Part shown: piece by piece, positions 22,644 through 31,508 of the stretch
How positions within the stretch are numbered: position 1 is the first letter of the stretch
Layout of the letters: every line of letters starts with the position of its first letter
NCBI RefSeq assembly: GCF_029407905.1
Contig: NC_073630.1
Span: 52,167,001-52,231,000, forward strand
DNA: 64,000 nucleotides
Direction of reading: 5' to 3'
DNA from: Bubalus kerabau
Lineage: Eukaryota; Chordata; Mammalia; Artiodactyla; Bovidae
The notes under the pieces: model-generated
Database searches by the model: none
Told to the model about the DNA's origin: nothing
What the model saw: only the letters and a program-made list of their open reading frames with translations
Made by a program: the position numbers and the translations under genes

Positions 22644-22891
22644 ATGGAAACAAGTCATTGAAACTGTTTTTTCTTTCTTTCTTTTTTTTTTTTTTTTAAT
22701 GCGATCTTCAGGGTTTGAGAACCCAATTCTGATTGATTAGATATAAATTTAAAAGATGACAAATTTTGGACTGGAGTTGATCTGTCCTGATGATCTCAAG
22801 TTAGAATCCAGTCCACTTATATGACAAGCACACCATTTACATATTGATCAATTCAGATATAAAGCTAGTTTAACGCACTGAGTCCCAGGAG

Positions 22892-23081
22892 TATTCCCTT
22901 GTGACCCAGCTGGTAAAGAATCCGCCTGCAATGTTGGAGACCTGGGTTCAGTCCCTGGATTGTGAAGATCCCCTGGAGGAGGGAAAGGTTACCCATTCCA
23001 GTATTCTGGCATGGAGAATTCAATGGACTGTATAGTCCATGAGGTTGCAAAGAGTCAGACAGGATTGAGCGACTTTCACTT
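22892..23081 (+). mobile_element. Bov-tA3-like SINE
   Basis: Carries the GGACTGTATAGTCCATG tail variant. 9-bp TSD tcccaggag at 22883-22891 and 23082-23090. Preceded at 22676-22700 by a TTTC/T-rich tract. Confidence 0.92.
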
Positions 23082-23090
23082 TCCCAGGAG

Positions 23091-24069
23091 GATTTAGGAG
23101 CCAATAGAACAAGAAAGGTAGGCTCTGGGGTCAGGTTTACAAAAGGTTTAATCCTCAGGATGTCCAGTAGTTAAAGTCCCAAAGACAATGATTAATGTTT
23201 TACAAAAAGGGATCGATTCCTGAGAAAAAGGCAGGGGATCCAAGCAAGAAGGGGATCAAATTCAGGATATTTATATTGACAACATATTGTACAAAAAATC
23301 AAAAGAGCAGGTAAAATATGTGACAGAAAGTTTCCTGAATCTACTCAAGAACCTAAAAGCTGAGAAGAGAGTAATAGGAAAAATAAGAAAAGTTGATATT
23401 TCACTTTCTTTTAGATCCCAGTGGGAGCATAGAACCAGCCTGTGTCCCTAGCTGCCTGCATAATACCGATTGGGTCCTATTTCCACTGCTTTACATCTAG
23501 ATTCCTGAGCAGTGCGTTGCTGTCTCTAGAGTTCCAGGCTCTACCCTTGAAGGCAGGTCAAATAAAAGAAATAAACGGAGACAAAATAAAAAGAGAGGGA
23601 GGGATGGGGAGAGTAAAAGAGAGAGAGAGAGAGAAAAAGAAAATCAACTTTGACACGTCTTTCATTTTTACCTTGATTTTAATTGTATACTTAAGCTTCA
23701 CTACATGCTCATTCATGGGTTATTTCCTACCACATTATATAAGCTCTGTGAAACACTATTAATGCCATTGTTTTCTTCATTGCAACAGGCACAGTAAGTT
23801 AATTTAATTGAATAAATTTTACATAACTAGGCCATCAAATGTCCTCCCATCCTGAGTATGAGAATCTCTAGAGCAGAACAGAGGAATCAGTAAAATTTAC
23901 TTAAGACATATGCAATATAATTGGTGGTTTAAAGTTTAGTCAGTGTAAAACTCTCATAGGGAGTTTATAGACAAAAGATTCCATAGTGAATTCTCTTTAT
24001 TTGAAATTTCTTTATTTCAAGTTTAAATATATGTGGTGAACAGTATGAGAGTTAAGTTGGGCTGGATTT
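23091..24069. other. unassigned stretch with a GA-rich tract
   Basis: Purine-rich GA repeats at 23589-23642. A balanced-composition part (23150-23560) may be an old LTR or ERV piece, but I cannot assign it. Confidence 0.4.
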
Positions 24070-24466
24070 GACAGAGGGCACAGGTTTTATTGCATCTTTT
24101 ATTCTTGCCTATGTGATTCTTGGTTGATAGGAGGCTTCTTTGTATTAAGTGATTTCTGAGATCGCCTTCTTTTGTAGCCTGGATCCTTCCAAACAATTTG
24201 CCAATTCACAAGGCTTTGTATGTCAACTTCCATGGAGTAATCGAGATAAGATGAAGTAATCCTCATTCTATTGCATCAAACTGATCATCTTTGTCTTCCT
24301 CTTCTGAACCTCCACCTTCCTTAGACAGGCCTAAGTAAACCCGATGGACAGTAAATGAAGATATTTTCTGGCTGTGTTGGTGCATTCCAATAAGCATGTA
24401 TACATTTTCCCATATTTTTCTGGTTAACATTATTGTACTGCAACAAGTGGCTGTTAATTTCCCTTT
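24070..24466 (-). pseudogene. possible processed pseudogene fragment, source unknown
   Basis: Read on the minus strand, a frame of moderate length ends in an acidic tail, GSEEEDKDDQFDAIE, followed by a stop at about 24287. About 180 bases later two AATAAA-type signals lie close together (about 24092-24107). That order, coding-like tail then 3' UTR then polyadenylation signal, is what a retrocopied mRNA leaves. However, there is no poly-A tract or TSD, and I cannot name the parent gene. It could also be an unrecognised repeat or a true terminal exon. Confidence 0.25.
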
Positions 24467-24472
24467 AGAGTT

Positions 24473-24547
24473 TTTTTTTTTTTTTAATTTTATTTTATTT
24501 TTAAACTTTACATAATTGTATTAGTTTTGCCAAATATCAAAATGAGT
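24473..24547 (-). mobile_element. very short L1 3' end
   Basis: T-run followed by AATTTTATTTTATTTTTAAAC and a GTATTAGTTTTGCCAAATATC block, the same order as the 3' UTR of the L1 at 18.57 kb. Severely 5' truncated. Confidence 0.8.
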
Positions 24548-24939
24548 TAGAACCTTTAATCTAGGCAGAACACTCAGTTTGGTCCAATCTAGTTAACCAG
24601 AGTTGTGAAGTTATTAATACAGAACCATTTCCTTTATCAACTTTTTTGTGCCCTTTACACAGATATCTCCCTTAAGGACTTTTCAGGAAAAAGGTATCAT
24701 AGGGCTAAAGCATAATTAGAAGATTTCTGGCTCCTTCAGCCTAGACTGATCTTAATATTACCACTAATATCTCACTTTGTCATTCTTATTTTTGCATTAA
24801 AATTATATGAACTGTCTAGTTTCAAACAAAACTAGTATTAATATTTTACTGTCTCAAAAACACAATAGTTCTAGCCATAAGATTCTTTTTTAATGAACTA
24901 AGATATATCAATTTACAACTTTTATAATTCTCCTAGAGA
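24548..24939. other. AT-rich stretch before the provirus
   Basis: No element recognised. Its right edge is the outer end of the 3' LTR. Confidence 0.5.
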
Positions 24940-25430
24940 TGTTGAGGGAGTGTGTGATTTCTTCAGTTCTGTCTTGTCACAACAAAAATTTGAAGTGACG
25001 GACCAGCGTTAAACCCTCGGACAGACCATGTCACAGCTCTTGGACAGACAGTGTCACAGTTCAGTTTTATTTAGAAAATAAAGGAAAATACATCCTCAAG
25101 GCATGAAAGCATCCGACCCAAAAGACACAAAAATACTAGAAAGAGAGGGAGAGAGAGAGAGGTGGGGGGAGAGAGGGAGACAGGGAGAGAGCATGCATGT
25201 GAGAGAGAGAGAGACCCCTGGCCCTTTGGCTCCTCTTTTTACATGTTTTTTCTCCTCCCCCTGGACCTGTCCTATGTAAACTGGGCTAGCCAGGAGTGCT
25301 GTTTGTTCTACCTGAGGTCCTCACTCCTGTCCTTGGACCTTCCTTTGTTATATTTTCTCAGGCTTTTCCCTTCCTTGTCTTTTAGCCACAACCATTCTGG
25401 ACTCCTTTTTCCTATTCTAACTACCTAACA
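24940..25430 (-). repeat. 3' LTR of the provirus
   Basis: 491 bp, TG...CA, matching the right LTR along its length with many substitutions and indels. On the minus strand an AATAAA signal lies at 25066-25071. A GA-rich tract (25141-25222) sits between the likely promoter region and that signal and differs in length from the other LTR. The TATA-like string found in the other LTR is weaker here. Confidence 0.93.
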
Positions 25431-25441
25431 TTTCCCCCTTA
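25431..25441 (-). promoter_or_regulatory. polypurine tract (plus-strand primer of the provirus)
   Basis: On the minus strand the bases directly before the 3' LTR read AAGGGGGAAA, a classic polypurine tract. It sets the orientation of the provirus. Confidence 0.88.
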
Positions 25442-25581
25442 AGAGATGGGAGGCCCAATTCTTTGGGGATAGGGGCATCGAGGTCTTTCTAGCTACTTCC
25501 TGCTGGATCGGTACAGTGAGGGGCATTGGGCCTCACCCACTTGCTAGTCTCAGACCTCAGAGTCCTTATAGCAGTGTCCAT

Positions 25582-25880
25582 CTAAAGGTGAGTGATATTT
25601 TCTGTGGGCAGCTGTAGTTTTATATATCCTTTTTGAACTGGCATTGCATGCTTTAGCTTGTTGACCTGGGCAGAGACAAAACAGGTTAGACCATTGATAA
25701 TACATGGAGCAACCATAAGCGGCATCAATATGGTATAACAGGGACTAGTAGGGGCATTAGCCAACTCCAAATTTCCATCACCAGGATAGCTCAAGTCCCT
25801 CCCTATTCAGGGATCAGAAGATCTATCTCCTGTCTGTTTTGGAGTACAACCCCTGCCAAGCTGTGTTGGCTCTTTAGAGC
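25582..25880 (-). pseudogene. env: env remnant: TM subunit pieces
   Basis: Two TM blocks survive in different frames. At about 25800-25850 a stretch beginning LQNRQ matches the conserved gammaretroviral TM ectodomain helix. At 25582-25790 a 70-codon frame contains the PCIINGL..FVSAQVNKLKHAM type of membrane-proximal cytoplasmic tail. The segment between them, which should hold the CX6CC disulfide motif and most of the membrane span, is lost. The surface subunit is absent between integrase and TM. Known: TM mediates membrane fusion. This fragment is dead. Confidence 0.85.
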
Positions 25881-25934
25881 TATCCTGAGAAATCTTATTC
25901 CCAGAAACTAGATTTTGGGGGTTTTATTAGAATG

Positions 25935-26826
25935 GCACTCATTTGTAGTTCTGAATAGGTATCTGAGATCTCCCAGGGGCTCACAGGTGTATTGAGTGTC
26001 CTCTTATGTTTTCTTCCATGGCTTGACTCATGAGTAGTGAATCCAGGAGTCATGTCCTGGTACCTTGACTGCCGTGGGGGTAGAAAGTATTACAGGGTAG
26101 GGGCCCTTCCATGTAGACTTGAGCTGAGCCTTTGAGGACCCATCTTTCTAGACTTTAATTAGGACTTGAGTCCATGGAGCATATAGTGGTGACTCCTTAG
26201 AATCTTTCGGGCCCTGGTTCATCCTGGTTCATACCTCACAAGCATATATCATGTTGGAATTACCCAATGGCCATGGAATAAGATGGGAGGGTCTGAACCT
26301 CTGGATCTAGGAAGAGGTCATTGACATAAATAAAAGGTCTCTGATATAGAATCTCATAAGGACTAAGACCAACCTGTTTCTTAGGGGCAATACGGGTGTG
26401 GAGGAGAGTTATTGGTAAAGCCTCCTTTCATCCCAGGGAGGTCTCCTGGGTTATCATTTTTATCGCTGATTTTAAGAATTGGTTGACTCTTTCTACCTTT
26501 CCTGAAGACTGAGGCTTCAAGGCACAGTGGAGATAATAATTAATGCCCAATGCTTTAGAGACCCCTTGGGTGACCTTAGAAATAAGTGATGTTCCATGTC
26601 ACTTTGTAATGACAAAATCTTGGGATGATTTCATGGAGCAGTTTTTTGCCACCTCCTCAGCTTTCTCAGTCCTGGTGGGAAAGCCTTCAATCCATCCTGT
26701 GAATGTATCTATCATGACTATTAGGTATTTATACCCTTGAGAAACTGGCATCTGGGTGAAGTCGATCTGCCAGTCCTCTCCTGGGTAGGTCTCATGTGAC
26801 TGGACAGGCTGGGCCAGCTGGGATCT
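25935..26826 (-). pseudogene. pol: pol remnant: integrase core and C-terminal domain
   Basis: Legible in alternating frames on the minus strand. First comes the start of the catalytic core (a DWQIDF-type block near 26750-26775, first catalytic Asp). Then comes a frameshift inside the second catalytic Asp region at about 26595-26601, where the run is one base short. A PQSSGKVERV-type block (third acidic residue) follows near 26500, and finally the C-terminal WKGPYPV..TPTAVKV-type domain near 26050-26130. The BovB at 26838-27343 separates this part from the zinc-binding N-terminal domain. Known: integrase inserts viral DNA. Broken here by frameshifts, stops and insertion. Confidence 0.88.
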
Positions 26827-26837
26827 TTAAACTCCTT

Positions 26838-27343
26838 AGATCAGTTCAGTTCAGTTCAGTTGCTCAGTCGTGTCTGACTCTTTGCGACTCCATGAATCAC
26901 AGCACGCCAGGCCTCCCTGTCCATCACCAACTCCCGGAGTTCAATCAGACTCATGTCCATCGAGTCAGTGATGCCATCCAGCCATCTCATCCTCTGTCGT
27001 CCCCTTCTCCTCCTGCCCCCAATCCCTCCCAGCATCAGAGTCTTTTCCAATGAGTCAACTCTTCGCATGAGGTGGCCAAAGTACTGGAGTTTCAGCTTTA
27101 GCACCATTCCCTCCAAAGAAATCCCAGGGCTGATCTCTTTCAGAATGGACTGCTTGGATCTCCTTGCAGTCCAAGGGACTCTCAAGAGTCTTCTCCAACA
27201 CCACAGCTCAAAAGCATCAATTCTTCAGCGCTCAGCTTTCTTCACAGTCCAACTCTCACATCCATACATGACCACAGGAAAAACCATAGCCTTGACTAGA
27301 TGGACCTTTGTTGGCAAAGTAATGTCTCTGCTTTTGAATTAAA
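26838..27343 (-). mobile_element. BovB LINE, 3' end, inserted in the proviral integrase
   Basis: 5'-truncated copy of the last 500 bp of BovB. The 11-bp TSD ttaaactcctt lies at 26827-26837 and 27344-27354. Most of the frame on the minus strand from 27185 to 26856 is open, encoding the conserved C-terminus (GRRRRGRQRMRWLDGITDSM). Little divergence, so it is younger than the provirus. Confidence 0.95.
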
Positions 27344-27354
27344 TTAAACTCCTT

Positions 27355-27632
27355 GGCGGTTGTTTAATTGGCAAGTGGGACAAGAGGAAACCACTTGCCT
27401 TATAGTCGTTTGAAGGGCTTTTCCTCTGAAAGACCTTTCTAGTAATCTTTGGAGGGCCTTTTCCCTTAAATGAGTGGTGGCATGTAAGGAGTTAACCAAC
27501 TTCCATTGGAGGCTCCCAGGCAGAAAAAGGAGTCCCTCCTTTTGTAACCACCCCATATGATCTTCTTGAAGGCCCTCACTCTTAGCTTTAAGAGTCTCAC
27601 CTTCAGTATATGAAGGGGTTTCTGGCAAATTA
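27355..27632 (-). pseudogene. pol: pol remnant: integrase N-terminal zinc-binding domain
   Basis: A 94-codon open frame (27628-27344) on the minus strand includes a His-x4-His pair (LHATTH) and a Cys-x2-Cys pair (CPTC), the HHCC pattern of retroviral integrases, in the right order and spacing for a gammaretrovirus. Upstream of it the RNase H domain should be found, but the sequence instead meets a SINE and then the RT N-terminus. Downstream it is cut by the BovB at 27343. Confidence 0.88.
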
Positions 27633-27636
27633 GTCT

Positions 27637-27852
27637 GTGGAACTAAGGTGGCAACCCCTGTTAAGTCAGAGGTAAAGCGTCTGCCTACAATGTGGAAGAC
27701 CTGGGTTCATCTCCTGCGTTGGGAAGATCCCCTGGAGAAGGAAATGGCAATCCACTCCAGCACTCTTGCCTGGAAAATCCCATGGATGGAGAAGCCTGAT
27801 AGGCTACAGTCTATGGGGTTGCAAAGAGTCAGACATGACTGAGTGACTTCAC
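27637..27852 (+). mobile_element. Bov-tA SINE at the proviral pol deletion junction
   Basis: Plus-strand copy with a diverged head (CCCTGTTAAGTCAGAGGTAAAGC) and intact tail. It sits exactly where RT stops and the integrase begins. I find no TSD, as expected if the deletion removed one flank of the SINE. Confidence 0.9.
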
Positions 27853-28187
27853 AATAGCCCACAAGCAAGGAATTTATTTATTAGAGGCTGTAATCCCTCC
27901 TGAGCCTCTCTTCTGAGTGGATATTGTTTCCGGTTAGGAAACCGAGTGGGATCTCTGAGGACAATTATGACCGGTTCAGCTTGGTGGGCTTGTCCAGGAG
28001 TCCCCTGGTCCCACACCTGGGGGTTAATTTTGTCCTCCCAAAGTTTTTGGCCCCTCTCTATTGGAGAGGCTGTAATGGGTTCTTCAGTAATAAACAGAAG
28101 CTGTAGGGCTCTAGGGGCTGAAAAGCTTCCCATCACAAGGGTGGTCCCCAGTTTAGTGAGTATATCTCTTCCAAGGGAGTAGGACAC
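27853..28187 (-). pseudogene. pol: pol remnant: protease C-terminus and RT N-terminus
   Basis: A 112-codon open frame joins the end of protease (a LGRDILTKLGT block, typical of gammaretroviral proteases) to the first part of RT (VWDQGTPG near residue 57, then the QYPLRREAQEGL block). It ends at the fingers, just before the catalytic palm, where the SINE begins. The palm with its YxDD box, the connection and RNase H are missing, a loss that I estimate at about 1.6 kb by comparison with the family. Confidence 0.9.
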
Positions 28188-28440
28188 GCAGGGACCACCA
28201 GACTGGTGGGAAAATATTTGTCCATCACAGCAACAAAAAACTGCTCTGGTGAATCTTTTAGTAGTTGTTTTTCATATAGCACCCAAAATGGTACAGGTTT
28301 GGGAGGAGAAGGCTCAGGAATAGGAGGTCAGGACAGAACAGGTAGCCCCCGTGTCAACCAAGAATCTCGGACCTACCTGCCACATCCAGTTACACCCTTG
28401 GCTTCAGCCCCGTGATGATTATCTGTGACAGGCAGGCTGG
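28188..28440 (-). pseudogene. pro: protease remnant with active-site motif
   Basis: On the minus strand the active-site codons for D-T-G-A are legible at 28344-28355, preceded by the usual ILV-type residues and followed by a hydrophobic run. Frames change on both sides and stops interrupt it, so no continuous protease remains. Known: retroviral aspartic protease acts as a dimer and matures Gag-Pol. Confidence 0.82.
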
Positions 28441-28494
28441 CTGGAGTGGGCCCCTTCAGTCCTGTTGAAACATTCTGAGGGAAGGCTTGCCACT

Positions 28495-28660
28495 TGACCT
28501 TGAGGCTCTTGGGTCCCAAGGGCAGAGTGCCATTCAATGTCCCAATTGATGGCATTTATATCAAGCCATTTTAGGAGACTTGTCACAGTTTGGGCACTCT
28601 TTGGCCCAAAGCCCCACCTGTCTACAGATTAGGCATTTGCCTTGTGCCTTGTCCTTCAAG
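28495..28660 (-). pseudogene. gag: gag remnant: nucleocapsid with two zinc-finger relics
   Basis: The first finger reads CLICRQVGLWAKEC (about 28595-28636): the spacing CX2CX4-X4C is right, but the His ligand is replaced by Leu. The second finger (about 28526-28568) keeps C-x4-H-x4-C as CHQLGHWMALC, but a TGA stop occupies the codon of its first Cys. Two-finger nucleocapsids occur in several class I ERVs, while MLV has one. Neither finger could bind zinc normally. Confidence 0.85.
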
Positions 28661-29060
28661 GACTTGGGGTTTGCCATAGGGTTTCCCTGGAGGGCAGCCG
28701 GCATCTGGGCATGCCTTGTCTCTTTCCTTTTCTCCCTCTCCTGGGCCTGTTCTTTGTTATAAAAGGTAATGGTGGCTGTCTGGACCATCTCATCTAAAGA
28801 GGCAGCAGGGTCCTGCTACTATAGCTGTTCTAAGTTGATTCTGATGTCTGGTACACATTGGGAAAGGAATTTGTCCTTTAAAATCACCTGTCCCTCGTAA
28901 GAGTCTAAGTAAATCCAGATTGGTAAACTTTTGGAGGGCCTCTTTTAGTGTTTCCAGAAAGGCAATGGGGTTCTCATTAGGCTCTTGAGTTATTGCTGAG
29001 ACTGGGCATAGTCCCACAACTAATAGGCTTCCTTCTATTTCTATTTCCATGGGTGGACTT
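28661..29060 (-). pseudogene. gag: gag remnant: capsid C-terminus with major homology region
   Basis: A QEPNENPIAFLETLKEAL block (about 28930-28985) is the gammaretroviral major homology region. In the next frame the capsid end reads GQVILKDKFLSQ and then the FYNKEQAQEREKRKE charged stretch at the capsid-nucleocapsid boundary. At least one frameshift separates the two. Known: this region drives Gag assembly. Confidence 0.87.
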
Positions 29061-29156
29061 CCTTAGGGGTGAGTCTTTCTGAAAGAAAGCTTATCCTACC
29101 CAGTACTGTTGCAACCTGAGAGCCAGGCATCCCCGGGTCAGGGTGCAGATCCCCAC

Positions 29157-29400
29157 CAAGCTGAAGCATGACAGCCTCCTGGAGATCGAATCCTCAGGCA
29201 GGTCAAGGGAGGTCGGCCTCCCAAGAATTGGGTCCCTGGGCAGGTCAAGTCATGATAACCACCTGGGACCCCTGGACTGGCATATCCCAGAGCAGGTTGA
29301 GGCATGGCAAACTTTTGAGGACCAGATCCCTAGGCAGGTTGAGGCAGGTTGACCTCCTGGGACCCCCGGACTGGAGTTGGGTGTCCCTAGGGTTTCCATC
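29157..29400 (-). repeat. five imperfect 42-bp tandem units in the gag region
   Basis: Units start at plus-strand positions 29157, 29199, 29241, 29293 and 29335 (spacings 42, 42, 52, 42). Read on the minus strand, the 42-bp units encode 14-residue repeats such as PRDLVLKSLPCLNL and PRDPILGRPTSLDL. The longer units carry an extra 10-16 bases. The array lies upstream of the capsid block, where gammaretroviruses have the variable p12-like region. Confidence 0.75.
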
Positions 29401-31486
29401 ATGACCAGGATGAAGGGGTTGTAATTTTAACTTGTTGCCAGTTTGTTCACCACAGATGGGAATAGATATCATGAGGTAAATCAGTCCAAGCCTGTGCCCT
29501 GAGACTGGGAACCTGGTGAAACAGTTATAAGCCTTATCCTCTTACTGCCCTGCTGCTGCTGCTGCTGCTGCTAAGTCGCTTCAGTCGTGTCTGACTGTGT
29601 AACCCCATAGATGGCAGCTCATCAGGCTCCCCCGTCCCTGGGATTCTCCAGGCAAGAACCCTAGAGTGGGTTGCTATTTCCTTCTCCAATGCATGAAAGT
29701 GAAAAGTGAGAGTGAAGGTGTTCAGTCATGTCCGACTCTTTGCAACCCCATGGACTACAGCCTACCAGGCTCCTCTGCCCATGGGATTTTCCAGGCAAGA
29801 GTACTGGAGTGGGTTGCCATTGCCTTACAGCTCTAAGAGATTGTAATTCACTGATTTCCTCCCCTAGTCCTCCATACGAGCAGGTTAGGGTGTCTCCAAT
29901 GGTAAACATTTCATTGTGATAGACCCACTTTGGGTAATAAGAGAAGTGATGACAAAGAAATGGGTTATCTGGCCCTGTTAGGGGCATTAAGATTATTTTA
30001 ATAATAAGTGGGACGGAGCAATGTTGCCCACAATGGGGCAGGGTCCTGGTTGTAGGAGTTAATAAGTGGCTTAACAAATTTGTAAGAGGCAACAGACCAG
30101 ATGTTCCATAAAAGTGGAGTGGAGATTTGATCCGGGGGTATGTTTGTGACTTTAGGAGAAGAGTGGTAAGGGTTTGGGCCTAAATGGCCTGCAGGGATAA
30201 TTCCCAAAGTGACAAACATTATCCCTGGAAGCCCAATTGCCTTTGAAGAGAGGCCAACAAATAGACTTCTAGCAGGCATTGTGTGTCTGTCTCCCATCCT
30301 AGCAGGTTCACTGAGAGATGCTGATGTTGCATATGTTGTTGGAACCATGGAAGATGAATGCCTGAATATCTAGAGGGAACATTGTGGGCCTGGAAGGGAC
30401 TCAGAAAAAGAGCATAAAACAGGAGGGAAGGGGGCAGGGCACAACTTTTGAAAGAATGGCATAGCACAAGGGCATAACATAAACCAATTAAAATCAGTTG
30501 GGTCCAAGATGACAAGTCGAATTCAAGTAAACCTTAATCCCCAATCTGCAAGCGAAATGACACACCCAGAGGTGGCAGGACAGTTCCAAGACACTGTTAA
30601 AAGATGGAGGAGTGGGTGGTTCCACAATGGTTTGATGATCCTCCCACTCATTATTATATGAATTCACTCAGCTTGCAAAACCTAGGCAGACCACATTTCA
30701 TGGCCAAAACACTTACCCTCTGTAATGGACCACACCCTGCAGAGTGTGCTTCTCTCAGAATCCTAACAAATCCCCTCTTACCTATTGCTGTGTCTCTAAC
30801 TGAATTTTTGCAATGAGAGACCAGAGCCTGAGCTTCATTATGTCCTGAAGCCAGGCATCATGCATGGATTTTGGCTGGGCTCAAGTTCCAGGAGAGAGGA
30901 GCTGAAGGACAGGAGGAAAAAGCAATGGGAAAAACGTGCCAAGGAATCCCCTTCATAACCTGCCTGAAAATCTGCTAAATACCTGATCTGTGCTCACAGT
31001 TTTCATTGGCCTGATCCTTGGCACAAAGAAGATTAGGACAGAAGACCCCACCGGCTTGGGTAACAGCTTCTGGGGCTCAGCAGATAGTGGAGACTTTGGG
31101 ACATACTGAGGAGTAGCCTCTCCAGAGTCCCTCAATTGCACCCACTGCTGCTCACCTGTTCACCTGGGGGTTTTGAGGAAACAAGAAATGAGAGATTGTA
31201 AAAGAATTAACATTTTGTTAGGCATATGTCTCTTCAGCCATAGCAGGGAGGCCCTCCTACCTTAACTGGAGGTCTTCTGGAATCTGAGACTGAGCCCTGA
31301 AAGCTTTCTGCTGAGTTCGTTTTTCACTGTCCCAGTTTTCATCATGCTGGGCTTCTTGTCACTTCCCCTGCGCTGGGTTTTCTTCGTGTTCTGCTTCCAC
31401 TCCAGGAGCTTTCGCCAAGTTGGGCTCCTGCTGTTCTTGGCTTCCTCCTTGTTGGGGCCTGGCTGAGGTTGTTTCAGCCAGGTTAA
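29401..31486 (-). other. proviral leader and gag N-terminal region, unresolved
   Basis: About 1.8 kb of proviral sequence (without the BOV-A2) between primer site and capsid. I cannot place matrix or the gag start. A 143-codon minus frame (30092-29661) and a 98-codon frame with a hydrophobic start (30515-30219) are open but carry no motif that I recognise. A strong splice-donor-like string, AGAGGGTAAGTG on the minus strand, lies at about 30712-30723. Confidence 0.45.
29551..29825 (-). mobile_element. BOV-A2 SINE inside the provirus
   Basis: Minus-strand dimer starting with a (TGC)n run at 29551-29571. A weak 5-6 bp TSD (cttact/cttaca) is possible. Confidence 0.93.
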
Positions 31487-31504
31487 ATCAGAGTCAGGGC
31501 ACCA
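31487..31504 (-). promoter_or_regulatory. primer-binding site, tRNA-His-like
   Basis: Four bases inside the 5' LTR the minus strand reads TGGTGCCCTGACTCTGAT. It matches the complement of the tRNA-His 3' end at 16 of 18 positions, the primer used by HERV-H-type class I elements. A tRNA-Glu reading fits less well (13 of 18). Confidence 0.8.
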
Positions 31505-31508
31505 TAGA

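Noticed and set aside
31487..31504. A tRNA-Glu primer-binding site
   Set aside because: The match to tRNA-Glu is 13 of 18, weaker than 16 of 18 to tRNA-His.
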